From Irpex lacteus (lineage: Eukaryota; Basidiomycota; Agaricomycetes; Polyporales; Irpicaceae), in assembly GCA_001986395.2 (NCBI GenBank), contig MQVO02000198.1, positions 1 to 15,073 on the forward strand: a stretch of DNA of 15,073 nt, in the 5' to 3' direction. The notes beneath the pieces were generated by a model that made no database searches, was not told where the DNA came from, and worked only from the letters and a program-made list of their open reading frames with translations. Below, piece after piece: positions 1 to 5,865 of this stretch (the stretch's first letter is position 1; every line of letters begins with the position of its first letter). A program made the position numbers and the translations under genes.

Positions 1-379
1 TATTATAACTATACTTAATTACAGTATATTCCTGTTGATTTAATAAAGCTCTTTCATCATCTGCTAGACCATCTCTAACTATATAATGAAATGAAATATT
101 AATAATAGCAGTATCCTTATAATTATCATTAAGAATACCTAGTCTACTTATTAAAAAGTTGATGAATAATTCTTTATCACCATAATTTACTTTTCTCATT
201 TCTGCTAGTGTTCTATGTTCTTTATTAATGAACTGAACTTTACATAATAGAAGTAAATGATGGTTATTCTGAATTGTTGAAGTGAAAACATCATTCCAAA
301 ATGAATTAATTGAAGATGTAAGAGTAGTAGCATTTATTGTACTACTTATTGGAAGATTGTATAATCTTTGTTTAATCAT
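1..379 (-). CDS. dpo: Second copy of plasmid-type DNA polymerase B, N-terminal part (runs off window)
   Basis: An ATG at 377-379 opens an uninterrupted minus-strand frame of 126 codons to the window edge. By eye the protein is roughly half identical to the first 127 residues of the dpo starting at 8642. Shared blocks include LLCKVQF, the RTLAxMR stretch, SRLG-LND-YKDT and EYTV-KY-YN. This is the N-terminal region that precedes the 3'-5' exonuclease domain in protein-primed family-B polymerases of mitochondrial linear plasmids; the catalytic motifs lie outside the window. Divergence from the other copy at the protein level, with no stops, suggests a separate acquisition or an old duplication rather than a recent repeat. 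It is preceded by the same leader core (401-419) as the other copy. Whether the whole gene is intact cannot be seen here. Confidence 0.85.
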   Translation of the reverse strand, partial: MIKQRLYNLPISSTINATTLTSSINSFWNDVFTSTIQNNHHLLLLCKVQFINKEHRTLAEMRKVNYGDKELFINFLISRLGILNDNYKDTAIINISFHYIVRDGLADDERALLNQQEYTVIKYSYN

Positions 380-400
380 GTTATTTATATATTTAATTGG

Positions 401-548
401 TAAGTACTCAAACTTCAGGCCCCCATGCCTCCTTGTCATATTACTTAACACCCATACTGATCCACCACACTTAACCGTGGTTCTTCAGGAGTTCTGAGTA
501 TAATATCTAGATTTATATGTGCCAATTTTCATCATATTCCTTTTATTA
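401..548 (-). promoter_or_regulatory. Conserved 5' leader of the second dpo copy
   Basis: The minus-strand core CCTGAAGTTTGAGTACTTA (401-419) lies 21 nt before the dpo ATG, next to a G/C-rich patch (about 416-428). An A-rich box reading TAATAAAAGGAA lies at 537-548. The same order and similar spacing occur before the other dpo (8668-8826) and before ORF120 (10983-11150). By inference it is a shared promoter plus untranslated leader; no transcription data can be seen here. Confidence 0.55.
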
Positions 549-794
549 TATAAATAAATTTTTATCTAATAAAATTTAAAAATATAATATCAGATTTGAA
601 CTGATACCATAATAATAAATTTTTCTAATTAATTTTTAATAATTAATTTAGTAGTTATTCTTTTTATTCAGTTAGCTAGATAAAGTTATTCTTGTTTGCT
701 ATGCGGGGGGAGGCCTATTATTATAATATATATTTTTTTTAACAATTAAAGATCTAGAGTTTCCTTTGAATAATTATTAATAGAAGATTTGATT
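549..794. other. AT-rich spacer with a tRNA T-arm-like piece and a G-run cluster
   Basis: No gene is seen. At 589-605 the minus strand can form a 5-bp stem with the loop TTCAAAT, as in a tRNA T-arm. No matching acceptor, D-arm or anticodon arm is found at tRNA distance, so this is at most a tRNA fragment. A short GC cluster with six G in a row lies near 704-716, and a similar G-run occurs near 15018-15026. Confidence 0.3.
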
Positions 795-944
795 TTAAGG
801 ATTATAGCTTATCCTACTAGTGTTAGGTGTTTTTTCTTTAATTAACATATACACTTTTCTCCACTTAATATAATTTACATGCTTACTAGATAGTATATTA
901 TACTTATCTAAGTACCCTATCACCTTTCTAGCAGAACCAAAACA
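795..944 (-). pseudogene. C-terminal remnant of a LAGLIDADG homing endonuclease
   Basis: The minus-strand frame encodes 49 residues ending at TAA 795-797. It contains GSARKVIGYLDKYNILSSKH followed by VNYIKWRKVYMLI. This is the familiar C-terminal signature of fungal mitochondrial LAGLIDADG intron endonucleases (a KxIxYxDKYxLxSSKxxxYxKWRKVY pattern). A stop codon (945-947) directly upstream in frame, and no open frame continuing further, show it is a fragment without either LAGLIDADG catalytic motif. No intron or intact host exon is visible nearby. It lies between ORF131 and the second dpo copy on the same strand, so it is probably debris of an intron or free-standing endonuclease. The family call is fairly safe; function is lost. 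Confidence 0.7.
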
Positions 945-1000
945 TTAAATATACATTCATCTTTATTTATTTCTTTAGATTAATTAATTTTTATTATATC

Positions 1001-1036
1001 TTTATCCTTTTTTTTTTATATAAAAAAGGGAAGTAG
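1001..1036. repeat. T-run/A-run hairpin with C/G clamps, copy 1
   Basis: TATCC is followed by a long T-run, a short TATA turn, an A-run and GGG, giving a near-perfect hairpin. A related hairpin is at 1134-1168. They resemble the small mobile GC-clamped hairpins common in fungal mitochondrial spacers; a terminator role is also possible. Confidence 0.4.
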
Positions 1037-1133
1037 TAAAATTAAATATTGTCCTTTAGTAAAAAATTGGGGTAGGGATAGGACAGGGGGTTATAATAAA
1101 TTTTTATCCTCATCTAATAATCATACATAATTC

Positions 1134-1168
1134 CTTATCCTTTTTTTAATTAAAAAGGGGGTAAGGAC
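1134..1168. repeat. T-run/A-run hairpin with C/G clamps, copy 2
   Basis: The arms are CCTTATCC plus a T-run and an A-run plus GGGGGTAAGG, around an AATT turn. It lies only a few bases past the ORF131 stop codon (1171-1173) in the direction of transcription, so it could end or protect that transcript. Its likeness to 1001-1036 makes a dispersed-repeat origin equally possible. Confidence 0.4.
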
Positions 1169-1170
1169 AA

Positions 1171-1566
1171 TTAATAAATTAATAATAGGAAAAGAACTAA
1201 ATAAACAAAAATTAAGGCATATATTATTATAAATCTAAGATAATAATCTATTATAGTACTTTTTGCTGGTATTTTGCTTAATTTTTGTATGCCGGTTAAC
1301 CAAGATAAAATAAATTGAGGTAAGTATATTGGCATACTTATTTTCCCTTTAGAGAACTGAATAAAAAAGTAAATGGTAAGCATGTAATAAATAATCACAA
1401 AAAGAATAAGAATAGAACCAAAGATAAAATATATTTTTAATAATTTGTAATAAAAAGGATTTGCTAATAGTATACCTATGAAGTTAAATCCGCCATAGTT
1501 ATTAACTATGGCCATTAATACTAATGAAAAAGTAATTGTAAAGAATGATTTGAAATAAACCTGCAT
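1171..1566 (-). CDS. ORF131, hydrophobic membrane protein of unknown function
   Basis: Not recognised. It is a 131-residue, strongly hydrophobic protein starting at an ATG (1564-1566). There are three likely membrane segments: about residues 5-22, 45-69 and 108-131. A polar loop of about 40 residues between the second and third contains a KGKISMPIYLPQFILSW stretch and several Lys. The gene begins 8 nt after the stop of the upstream ORF67/91, so the two are probably co-transcribed, as third gene of a cluster with ORF353. The frame is free of stops over an AT-rich stretch, which supports real coding. The protein should sit in a mitochondrial membrane. A link to a linear-plasmid gene set is inferred only from context. 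Confidence 0.6.
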   Translation of the reverse strand: MQVYFKSFFTITFSLVLMAIVNNYGGFNFIGILLANPFYYKLLKIYFIFGSILILFVIIYYMLTIYFFIQFSKGKISMPIYLPQFILSWLTGIQKLSKIPAKSTIIDYYLRFIIIYALIFVYLVLFLLLIY

Positions 1567-1574
1567 ATTTCAAA

Positions 1575-1850
1575 TTAAGATACTATACAAATTACAATAA
1601 ATGCAAAATAGATAATAGTTACCATAAACATAGTTCTCTTCATGTGTTCAACTACCATTTCTCTATCTGTACTTAACATTTTACTTATGGCATAAATAGC
1701 AGAAATTTCTTCTTTGAAGAATGAAGGTATGTATTTAGGTAAAATAGGCTCTATATTAGATTTCTTAAATCTATCCAAAACAACAAAAAAGAATACAAAG
1801 TATAATAAGATTAGACTTAAAGCGATAAAGTTAAATAATTTAAAGTAAAT
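1575..1850 (-). CDS. ORF67/91, small membrane protein of unknown function; start uncertain
   Basis: Not recognised. The obvious frame from a TTG (1776-1778) gives 67 residues ending in a hydrophobic segment (residues 48-66, MFMVTIIYFAFIVIC). The frame stays open upstream to 1856 and there encodes a second hydrophobic stretch (ALSLILLYFVFFFVV), too membrane-like to be chance. An ATT at 1848-1850 would give about 91 residues with one membrane helix at each end and a charged middle (PKYIPSFFKEEISAIYAISK, then DREMVVEHMKR). I have placed the start there; no ATG is available. It lies between ORF353 and ORF131 on the same strand, with an 8-nt gap to ORF131. Confidence 0.5.
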   Translation of the reverse strand: MYFKLFNFIALSLILLYFVFFFVVLDRFKKSNIEPILPKYIPSFFKEEISAIYAISKMLSTDREMVVEHMKRTMFMVTIIYFAFIVICIVS

Positions 1851-1895
1851 ATATTTTTATCTATAAACAACTTTATACTTAAAATTGTATTAAAA

Positions 1896-2957
1896 TTAAA
1901 ATATATCAAAACAACTAGCACCAAAAAATAAACCTTTTTTCCATATACTCCAATTTTTTATTAGAGATAATAAAAATAATACTGATTTATGTGAATTATT
2001 TTGATCTGCATTATTAGCTATATCTATATTTACATTATACTTTTTAGGTATAATGTTAAAGCAGTTATATATTCCAAACATAAGAACTAATGTACCTGCT
2101 GTAGTAAATGCTAATCTACCATGAGTCATAATTCTCATTGCTTGTAATTTAGAGCTATCTTTTTTAAAATTATCTAAATTAAATTTATTACCGCTATCAT
2201 AACCTTTAACCAACCCTTTCCAAAACATAAGACTCGTAAAACCGAAAAAAGAATAAGGTCCATAGACGCCCACTACTTCAGGTAATTGTTCTGAAGTACG
2301 TTGTATTAAATCAGAAAGTTTATCCAAGTCCAATACCAATTTTTTGTCCTCTGTGATATCTATTAACTTACCAGGAGTTACAGATTTAGTTTGTATTGCA
2401 TCAGACATAGGCGCATTATAACCAAAATTAATTTTATCCTTTAAATCATTAGCTAATCCTTCCCAAGAACCATCTTTTTTATTTTTTTCTAGTATAGAAA
2501 AATTAATTAATTTTTGCAAGGGAGTATCACCAGGAACTTCACTGATACTATCCTTAAATTTAGAAAGAAACTCATCATCATTATCATTTTTAGATAATGC
2601 TTGGTTTATTATATCACTAAGTTTTTTTTCACCAAAGAACTTGGACATTTTTGAATCTTTATAAAAATTAGGAAAGGCCTCCTCAAAAGAAGATGTATCC
2701 TCTGAAATCAAATCGGATACTGTTTTGGACTCACTATTTTTAACTATCTCCTCTAACCCCTGTAACATTTTAGTTGCATCAACTTCTGGTATTTTGTTGG
2801 GATTAGCCTGAGGATTCGTATTATCCATAAGTAAAAAATGAGTGCCGTGGAAATATTTCACGGGATATATACTACCTGTTCTAAGTTGAACGGGTATAAT
2901 AGAAAATTTCTTATTTGTCATTAAGATATTCATATTAATAAAAAAAAAATAAAACAC
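1896..2957 (-). CDS. ORF353, unknown protein with C-terminal membrane region
   Basis: Not recognised. The longest frame starts at a GTG (2957). ATG codons at 2931-2933 (residue 9) and 2919-2921 (residue 13) are better starts, giving 345 or 341 residues. Residues about 50-225 are soluble, rich in Asp, Lys, Ser and Asn, with predicted helical stretches (SDLISEDTSSFEEAFPNFYK; KFFGEKKLSDIINQALSKND). Residues about 228-250 form a Gly/Phe-rich semi-hydrophobic stretch (GVYGPYSFFGFTSLMFW). Residues 281-303 are a clear membrane helix and 324-350 a second one. No catalytic motif is recognised. It is the first gene of a same-strand cluster with ORF67/91 and ORF131, and lacks the leader core seen before dpo and ORF120. 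The long intact frame in 75-80% AT DNA argues that it is, or recently was, functional. Confidence 0.75.
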   Translation of the reverse strand: MFYFFFINMNILMTNKKFSIIPVQLRTGSIYPVKYFHGTHFLLMDNTNPQANPNKIPEVDATKMLQGLEEIVKNSESKTVSDLISEDTSSFEEAFPNFYKDSKMSKFFGEKKLSDIINQALSKNDNDDEFLSKFKDSISEVPGDTPLQKLINFSILEKNKKDGSWEGLANDLKDKINFGYNAPMSDAIQTKSVTPGKLIDITEDKKLVLDLDKLSDLIQRTSEQLPEVVGVYGPYSFFGFTSLMFWKGLVKGYDSGNKFNLDNFKKDSSKLQAMRIMTHGRLAFTTAGTLVLMFGIYNCFNIIPKKYNVNIDIANNADQNNSHKSVLFLLSLIKNWSIWKKGLFFGASCFDIF

Positions 2958-3027
2958 ACATCAAAAGAATTGACTATACCTATTTTATTTATTCTAAAAA
3001 TAGATAATAAAATAAGAAGATAAAGTT

Positions 3028-3049
3028 TAACTTAATTTCAATTAAGTTA
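3028..3049. repeat. 10-bp perfect inverted repeat
   Basis: TAACTTAATT and its complement are separated by TC. It lies between the divergent ORF353 (-) and the nad4 fragment (+). It is a simple AT hairpin; no function can be assigned. Confidence 0.4.
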
Positions 3050-3166
3050 ATTAGTCTTAATAAACATATTCTGTTTAATTTGATTGCTTAGTGTAGAATA
3101 ATTATATTATTCTATTCCTTTTATTTAATAAATTTAAATTTTATTTATTAACTTAATAAATATTTA

Positions 3167-3323
3167 ATAGAAATATTTAGCTAAACAGTTCTAGGGTTAG
3201 AAGGAAGTATAGTATTAGCTCTAGCACACGGATTTTTATCCTGTGGCTTATTTATATAAAATATATGCAGGTGCCGTATTATACAATAGAACTGGAACAA
3301 GAATGACTTCTTTTTATAGATAA
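3167..3323 (+). pseudogene. nad4: Fragment of nad4 (NADH dehydrogenase subunit 4)
   Basis: The plus strand encodes TVLGLEGSIVLALAHGFLSC followed by GLFI, then after a frame change YAGAVLYNRTGTRMTSFYR. This matches the conserved NAD4 block in which a membrane helix with the ALAHG-F-S-GLF motif leads into the GxLYDRxxTR loop; the key His and Arg are visible. An in-frame TAA at 3182-3184 (where Asn is usual after FS), a frameshift near 3255-3262 and a stop at 3321-3323 break it. Only about 50 of the roughly 480 residues of NAD4 are present, so this is a dead partial copy and a full gene must exist elsewhere. It runs against the main strand of this region and ends just before the nested hairpin element at 3335-3426. 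Confidence 0.8.
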
Positions 3324-3334
3324 ATACTACCAAA

Positions 3335-3426
3335 CCCAAAAAACTAGGGTCGCGGTAGAAATAATCCCCAAAAAAACTAGTTAGAATTATTTATAATACC
3401 TAGTTTTTGGGGATGTTTTTTGGGGG
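3335..3426. repeat. Nested hairpin element: one copy split by another
   Basis: The outer arms are CCCAAAAAACTAG at 3335-3347 and TTTTTTGGGG at 3416-3425. Between them lie about 18 unrelated bases and a complete hairpin copy (3366-3412). This looks like insertion of one element into or beside an older, partly eroded copy. Confidence 0.6.
3366..3412. repeat. 47-bp mobile hairpin element, copy 1
   Basis: The left arm is CCCCAAAAAAACTAG and the right arm CTAGTTTTTGGGG, with an inner TTAGAATTATTTATAA stem-loop. It is the most diverged of the six copies (five T in the right arm, TAATAC instead of TAATTC). Confidence 0.85.
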
Positions 3427-3582
3427 AAGTCTACTTTTATTTAAAAATTCTAAGTATAAAAGTTCACATGAATAAGTGGAAAGTGGATAGTAACTAAATT
3501 ATGTTTAAAAACATCTAAATTTTGATTTTATTTTTATTTATTCCTTTTTTATAAAATAAGGAGGTAAATACAGGAGGAATAT

Positions 3583-3654
3583 GAAAGCACCTGGACTCGA
3601 ACCAGGACTTTCTCCTTAAAAGGGAGACACTCAAACCACTCAAGTTCTGCTTCC
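3583..3654 (-). tRNA. trnK: tRNA-Lys(UUU)
   Basis: A full cloverleaf on the minus strand. The acceptor GGAAGCA pairs with TGCTTTC. The anticodon stem is TCTCC/GGAGA with loop CTTTTAA (anticodon UUU). The T-stem is CCTGG/CCAGG with loop TTCGAGT. It decodes AAA/AAG. tRNA-Gly is its upstream neighbour on the same strand. Confidence 0.95.
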
Positions 3655-3772
3655 TTATTGTATCTATTGATATTAGCTTACCCTCCTAACACAACCTATT
3701 AAAAAGAATATAAATATTTCTTTTTTTAAGGCATAAACTCTCCACTTATCCACCCTGCCCTTATTTTATATT

Positions 3773-3843
3773 TACGAGTAATCAGATTCGAACTGATGAC
3801 ATCTATTTGGAAGACAGAAGTTATACCCCTTAACTATACTCGC
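3773..3843 (-). tRNA. trnG: tRNA-Gly(UCC)
   Basis: Minus-strand cloverleaf: acceptor GCGAGTA/TACTCGT with a G-U first pair and discriminator A. The anticodon stem is TCTGT/ATAGA with loop CTTCCAA (anticodon UCC). The T-stem is ATCAG/CTGAT with loop TTCGAAT. It lies 118 nt upstream of tRNA-Lys in the same orientation. Confidence 0.94.
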
Positions 3844-4156
3844 TTATCTTTATATAAAAAAATTAGATATATAATATCAATTAAAAAAAAATAACAATAT
3901 ATTACATAATTTTTTTATTGTAATATATTTATACTCTTTTATGCCCTTTAATACTTTATTATAGCTTAAAATAAAAAGAAAAGGTGAGATTAAAAATTAT
4001 TGTAATAATTTTTAATAAAAGAACATCATATATATTTAAAATCATTAATTTTATGTTTCCCCTTAAAATTTATACCTATTTGACTATCTATTGTATAAAT
4101 ATATAATTATCCTAAAACCTAATTTAATTAAAATAGAGTAGTACTTTGTGTTTTAA
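3844..4156. other. AT-rich spacer with one strong hairpin
   Basis: No gene is seen on either strand. The only clear structure is a perfect 13-bp inverted repeat with a GT loop at 3989-4016. The rest is low-complexity AT with many stops in all frames. Confidence 0.5.
3989..4016. repeat. 13-bp perfect inverted repeat, 2-nt loop
   Basis: ATTAAAAATTATT and its exact complement are separated by GT. It could extrude as a cruciform or form an RNA hairpin. It does not resemble the CCCC-clamped hairpin family. Confidence 0.5.
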
Positions 4157-4399
4157 AAATTGCCTGACAGTCAAAAAGAGTTTAATGCTGAAGCAAATCA
4201 ACTTAAAAAAATTATCCTTCATTTTTCGATAAAGAAAGTGAAAACACTACAAAGGAAGGTTTAGAGCAACTTAAGGAATATCTTGAACAGAAGCTAAACA
4301 AGCTAAAAAAAATATGATGAGGTTAATACTTATCATGAAAATAAAAAAATTAAACAAGATTTTAGCCAAGTTGTGAATGATTTAAAAAATTTACAGTAA
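4157..4399 (+). pseudogene. Frame-broken fragment of an unknown coiled-coil-like ORF
   Basis: Three consecutive plus-strand frames give protein-like sequence: PDSQKEFNAEANQLKKI, then FDKESENTTKEGLEQLKEYL leading into EQKLNKLKK, then YDEVNTYHENKKIKQDFSQV, ending at TAA 4397-4399. The frame changes and then changes back. One switch is near 4205-4225 (an A-run and a T-run) and the other at the A8 tract near 4305. Composition (Lys, Glu, Gln, Leu, Asn) and spacing suggest a long charged helix or coiled coil. A stop directly upstream (4154-4156) and the absence of an ATG show it lacks its beginning. No family is recognised; a C-terminal piece of a plasmid-type ORF is a guess from context. Confidence 0.5.
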
Positions 4400-4433
4400 G
4401 GATAATAATGAAGTTATTAAAATTTAAATTTAA

Positions 4434-4473
4434 GCTACTATAGCTCAACGGTTAAAACAGAGCACTGTTAATT
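4434..4473 (+). pseudogene. 5' half of a tRNA-Asn-like gene
   Basis: The plus strand reads GCTACTATAGCTC, AACGGTTA and CTGTTAA in the order of a fungal mitochondrial tRNA-Asn (acceptor 5' strand, TA, D-arm, then an anticodon loop with GUU). The anticodon stem is poorly paired and no T-arm or 3' acceptor strand follows. It is therefore a truncated copy or the scar of an insertion. The following bases to 4550 resemble no tRNA 3' half. Confidence 0.45.
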
Positions 4474-4554
4474 GTCTCAATAGGGCATGATAATATTAAA
4501 ATGATACAGTAAATTATTAATAATATTATATATAGCTACTTTCCTTATTCCCGG

Positions 4555-4568
4555 GAGAGCTAGCTCTC
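4555..4568. repeat. 14-bp perfect palindrome
   Basis: GAGAGCTAGCTCTC sits in a small GC-rich island beside CCCGG. The spacer 4474-4742 otherwise holds no recognised gene. A plus-strand open stretch of about 36 codons (about 4532-4642) crosses the palindrome, with no family resemblance. Confidence 0.4.
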
Positions 4569-4742
4569 ACTGTATTACCCTGGCACAATATTTAGACAGG
4601 ACTATAAATTTATATCAATCATTCTTTAATATAAACCCTTAAATTTAATTAATTACAAATAACAATTACATACAATTAAGTACCTTCACTATAATCCCTA
4701 ACTGCTGGACACTATTCTCCTTTTTTTTTTTATTAAGGCAAC

Positions 4743-4816
4743 TAAAAAATATTAAACTCGAACCAATACTAATTTTGTGTGTAAAACAAATGCTATACCA
4801 ATTAAGCAAATCCCTT
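4743..4816 (-). tRNA. trnV: tRNA-Val(UAC), acceptor rich in G-U pairs
   Basis: Minus-strand cloverleaf. The anticodon stem TTTGT/ACAAA is perfect, with loop TTTACAC (anticodon UAC). The acceptor AAGGGAT pairs with ATTTTTT using three G-U pairs. The T-stem ATTGG/TTAAT has two G-U pairs around loop TTCGAGT. The G-U pairs are consistent with C-to-T drift on the 3' side, so this may be a weakening or spare copy. A second Val-like gene is at 14780-14850. It starts about 20 nt downstream of the rnl fragment on the same strand. Confidence 0.75.
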
Positions 4817-4837
4817 TTGTGTATATTTTATTAATAA

Positions 4838-5245
4838 AATAATTATACTCCTATACTACTAAACCTGTGTCGGTTTAGGGTACGATAATATCATGGTATT
4901 AGGCCATAACAATTACATTGTTTTCTTGACCCCATACATCTTCCGATGCACAAGATTTGCTGTAACTCGCTCATCGGCTAATAACCTTAGAGATCGTCCT
5001 AACTCAAGACTGTACAACATTGTCTTGAAACCCTTTTACTTACGGTGTGTATGATTATACATACATTATACTACTCATGTTGACATTATCACTTCCACGT
5101 CGTCCAAATAATAAATCACTATTCTTCAATCGAGTGGAATGCTCCACTACTCCTTAATTTATATATTTTTATGTTATACAGATTAACTAAAGGCATAGTT
5201 AAAGATTCTACTTCTAATTAAGACCAACGGTTTCATTTTATTGCT
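4838..5245 (-). rRNA. rnl: Fragment of mitochondrial large-subunit rRNA (domain II/III region)
   Basis: The minus strand carries several conserved LSU rRNA blocks in order. First comes GGAGTAGTGGAGCATTC (compare E. coli GTAGGGGAGCGTTCTG, near 1250). Then TGTCAACATGAGTAG (the TGCTGACATAAGTAAC block near 1340), ACCGTAAGTAAAAGGGTTTC (the CGGAAGACCAAGGGTTCC block), and finally CGTACCCTAAACCGACACAG (near 1645-1665). Similarity fades just after ACACAGGT, where a tRNA-Val begins, and before about 5245, where tRNA-Tyr lies on the opposite strand. About 400 nt are present, well under a full rnl; domain V is absent from this window. So it is either a duplicated fragment or one module of a split rRNA gene. 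Confidence 0.75.
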
Positions 5246-5297
5246 TCAGGGCACCCTATAAGAAATAAAAATGAAAAGAGGGACCTCTTTTCTCAAA

Positions 5298-5381
5298 AGG
5301 AAACTCCCTTTACGGTAAGAAGGGGTGAGCTGTAAACTCAGTAGCTAGATGCTTTTAAGAGTTCGAATCTCTTGTTTCCTA
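5298..5381 (+). tRNA. trnY: tRNA-Tyr(GUA)
   Basis: Plus-strand class II cloverleaf. The acceptor AGGAAAC/GTTTCCT is fully paired, with discriminator A. The D-stem is CCTT/AAGG. The anticodon loop is CTGTAAA (GUA) on a TGAG/CTCA stem. A long variable arm (about 5341-5356) is followed by T-stem AAGAG/CTCTT with loop TTCGAAT. A long variable arm is normal for fungal mitochondrial tRNA-Tyr. It is the only intact tRNA in the window on the plus strand. Confidence 0.93.
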
Positions 5382-5401
5382 AACTATTTTTAGTTATATA
5401 G

Positions 5402-5710
5402 CCACGTTTCTCAGATATCGCTTTTGCAATTATTACAGGATTAGTTACAGTATCAACTGGATTAATCTTAGAACATTTAATATTAAGAGATATATGGATA
5501 GTATATAAAGAAGTGCAAACTGAAGAGAAAACTTTAGATTCAATTGTAGATTCAACTCTAGATCAAATAGTAGATTCAACAACAGAAATTGGAATACAAG
5601 TAGAGCCTCTAGAAACTTACACTCAACCTATTGATTCTATTGCTAATATTCCTAATTTAGATTATCCTGTAATGGAACCCACTTTAATTAGTAGTATACC
5701 TGAAACTTAA
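5402..5710 (+). pseudogene. Open frame of unknown function lacking a normal start (C-terminal piece?)
   Basis: From 5402 to TAA 5708-5710 the plus frame is open for 102 codons. It begins SDIAFAIITGLVTVSTGLIL, a clear membrane helix, followed by a charged link (EHLILRDIWIVYKEVQTEEK). An acidic Ser/Thr/Asp tail contains the imperfect repeat DSIVDSTLDQIVDSTTE and ends LISSIPET. There is no ATG; a GTG at 5513 would remove the helix. A TAG (5399-5401) lies upstream, shortly after tRNA-Tyr. The sequence looks like the 3' end of a larger membrane-protein gene cut off by rearrangement, or a small gene using a non-ATG start. No family is recognised. Confidence 0.5.
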
Positions 5711-5782
5711 TTTTTTTTAAATCCGAACGAATAACTTTTTATTTTAATTAATTTTTTAGTTTAGTTATATAATATTTCAGGC

Positions 5783-5827
5783 TTATATTACAAAGGGTTA
5801 TATTACAAGGGGTTATATTACAAGGGG
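5783..5827. repeat. 15-bp tandem repeat, three copies
   Basis: The unit TTATATTACAAGGGG occurs three times in a row (the first with AAAGGG), followed by a partial unit. It lies about 40 bp past the 3' end of dpo (stop 5866-5868, minus strand). Slippage in the spacer is the simplest origin. Confidence 0.7.
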
Positions 5828-5865
5828 TTATAAAATAAGATTATATTATATTATATTACACTATA

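Noticed and set aside
282..497. Plus-strand open frame of 71 codons
   Set aside because: It is antisense to the second dpo copy and its leader, has no GC or codon signal of its own, and is explained as a shadow.
589..605. Possible tRNA at the T-arm-like stem-loop
   Set aside because: No acceptor, D-arm or anticodon arm at the right distance on either strand.
5783..5827. Tandem repeat considered as a CRISPR array or origin
   Set aside because: Units are 15 bp, directly adjacent with no spacers, only three copies; simple slippage is enough.
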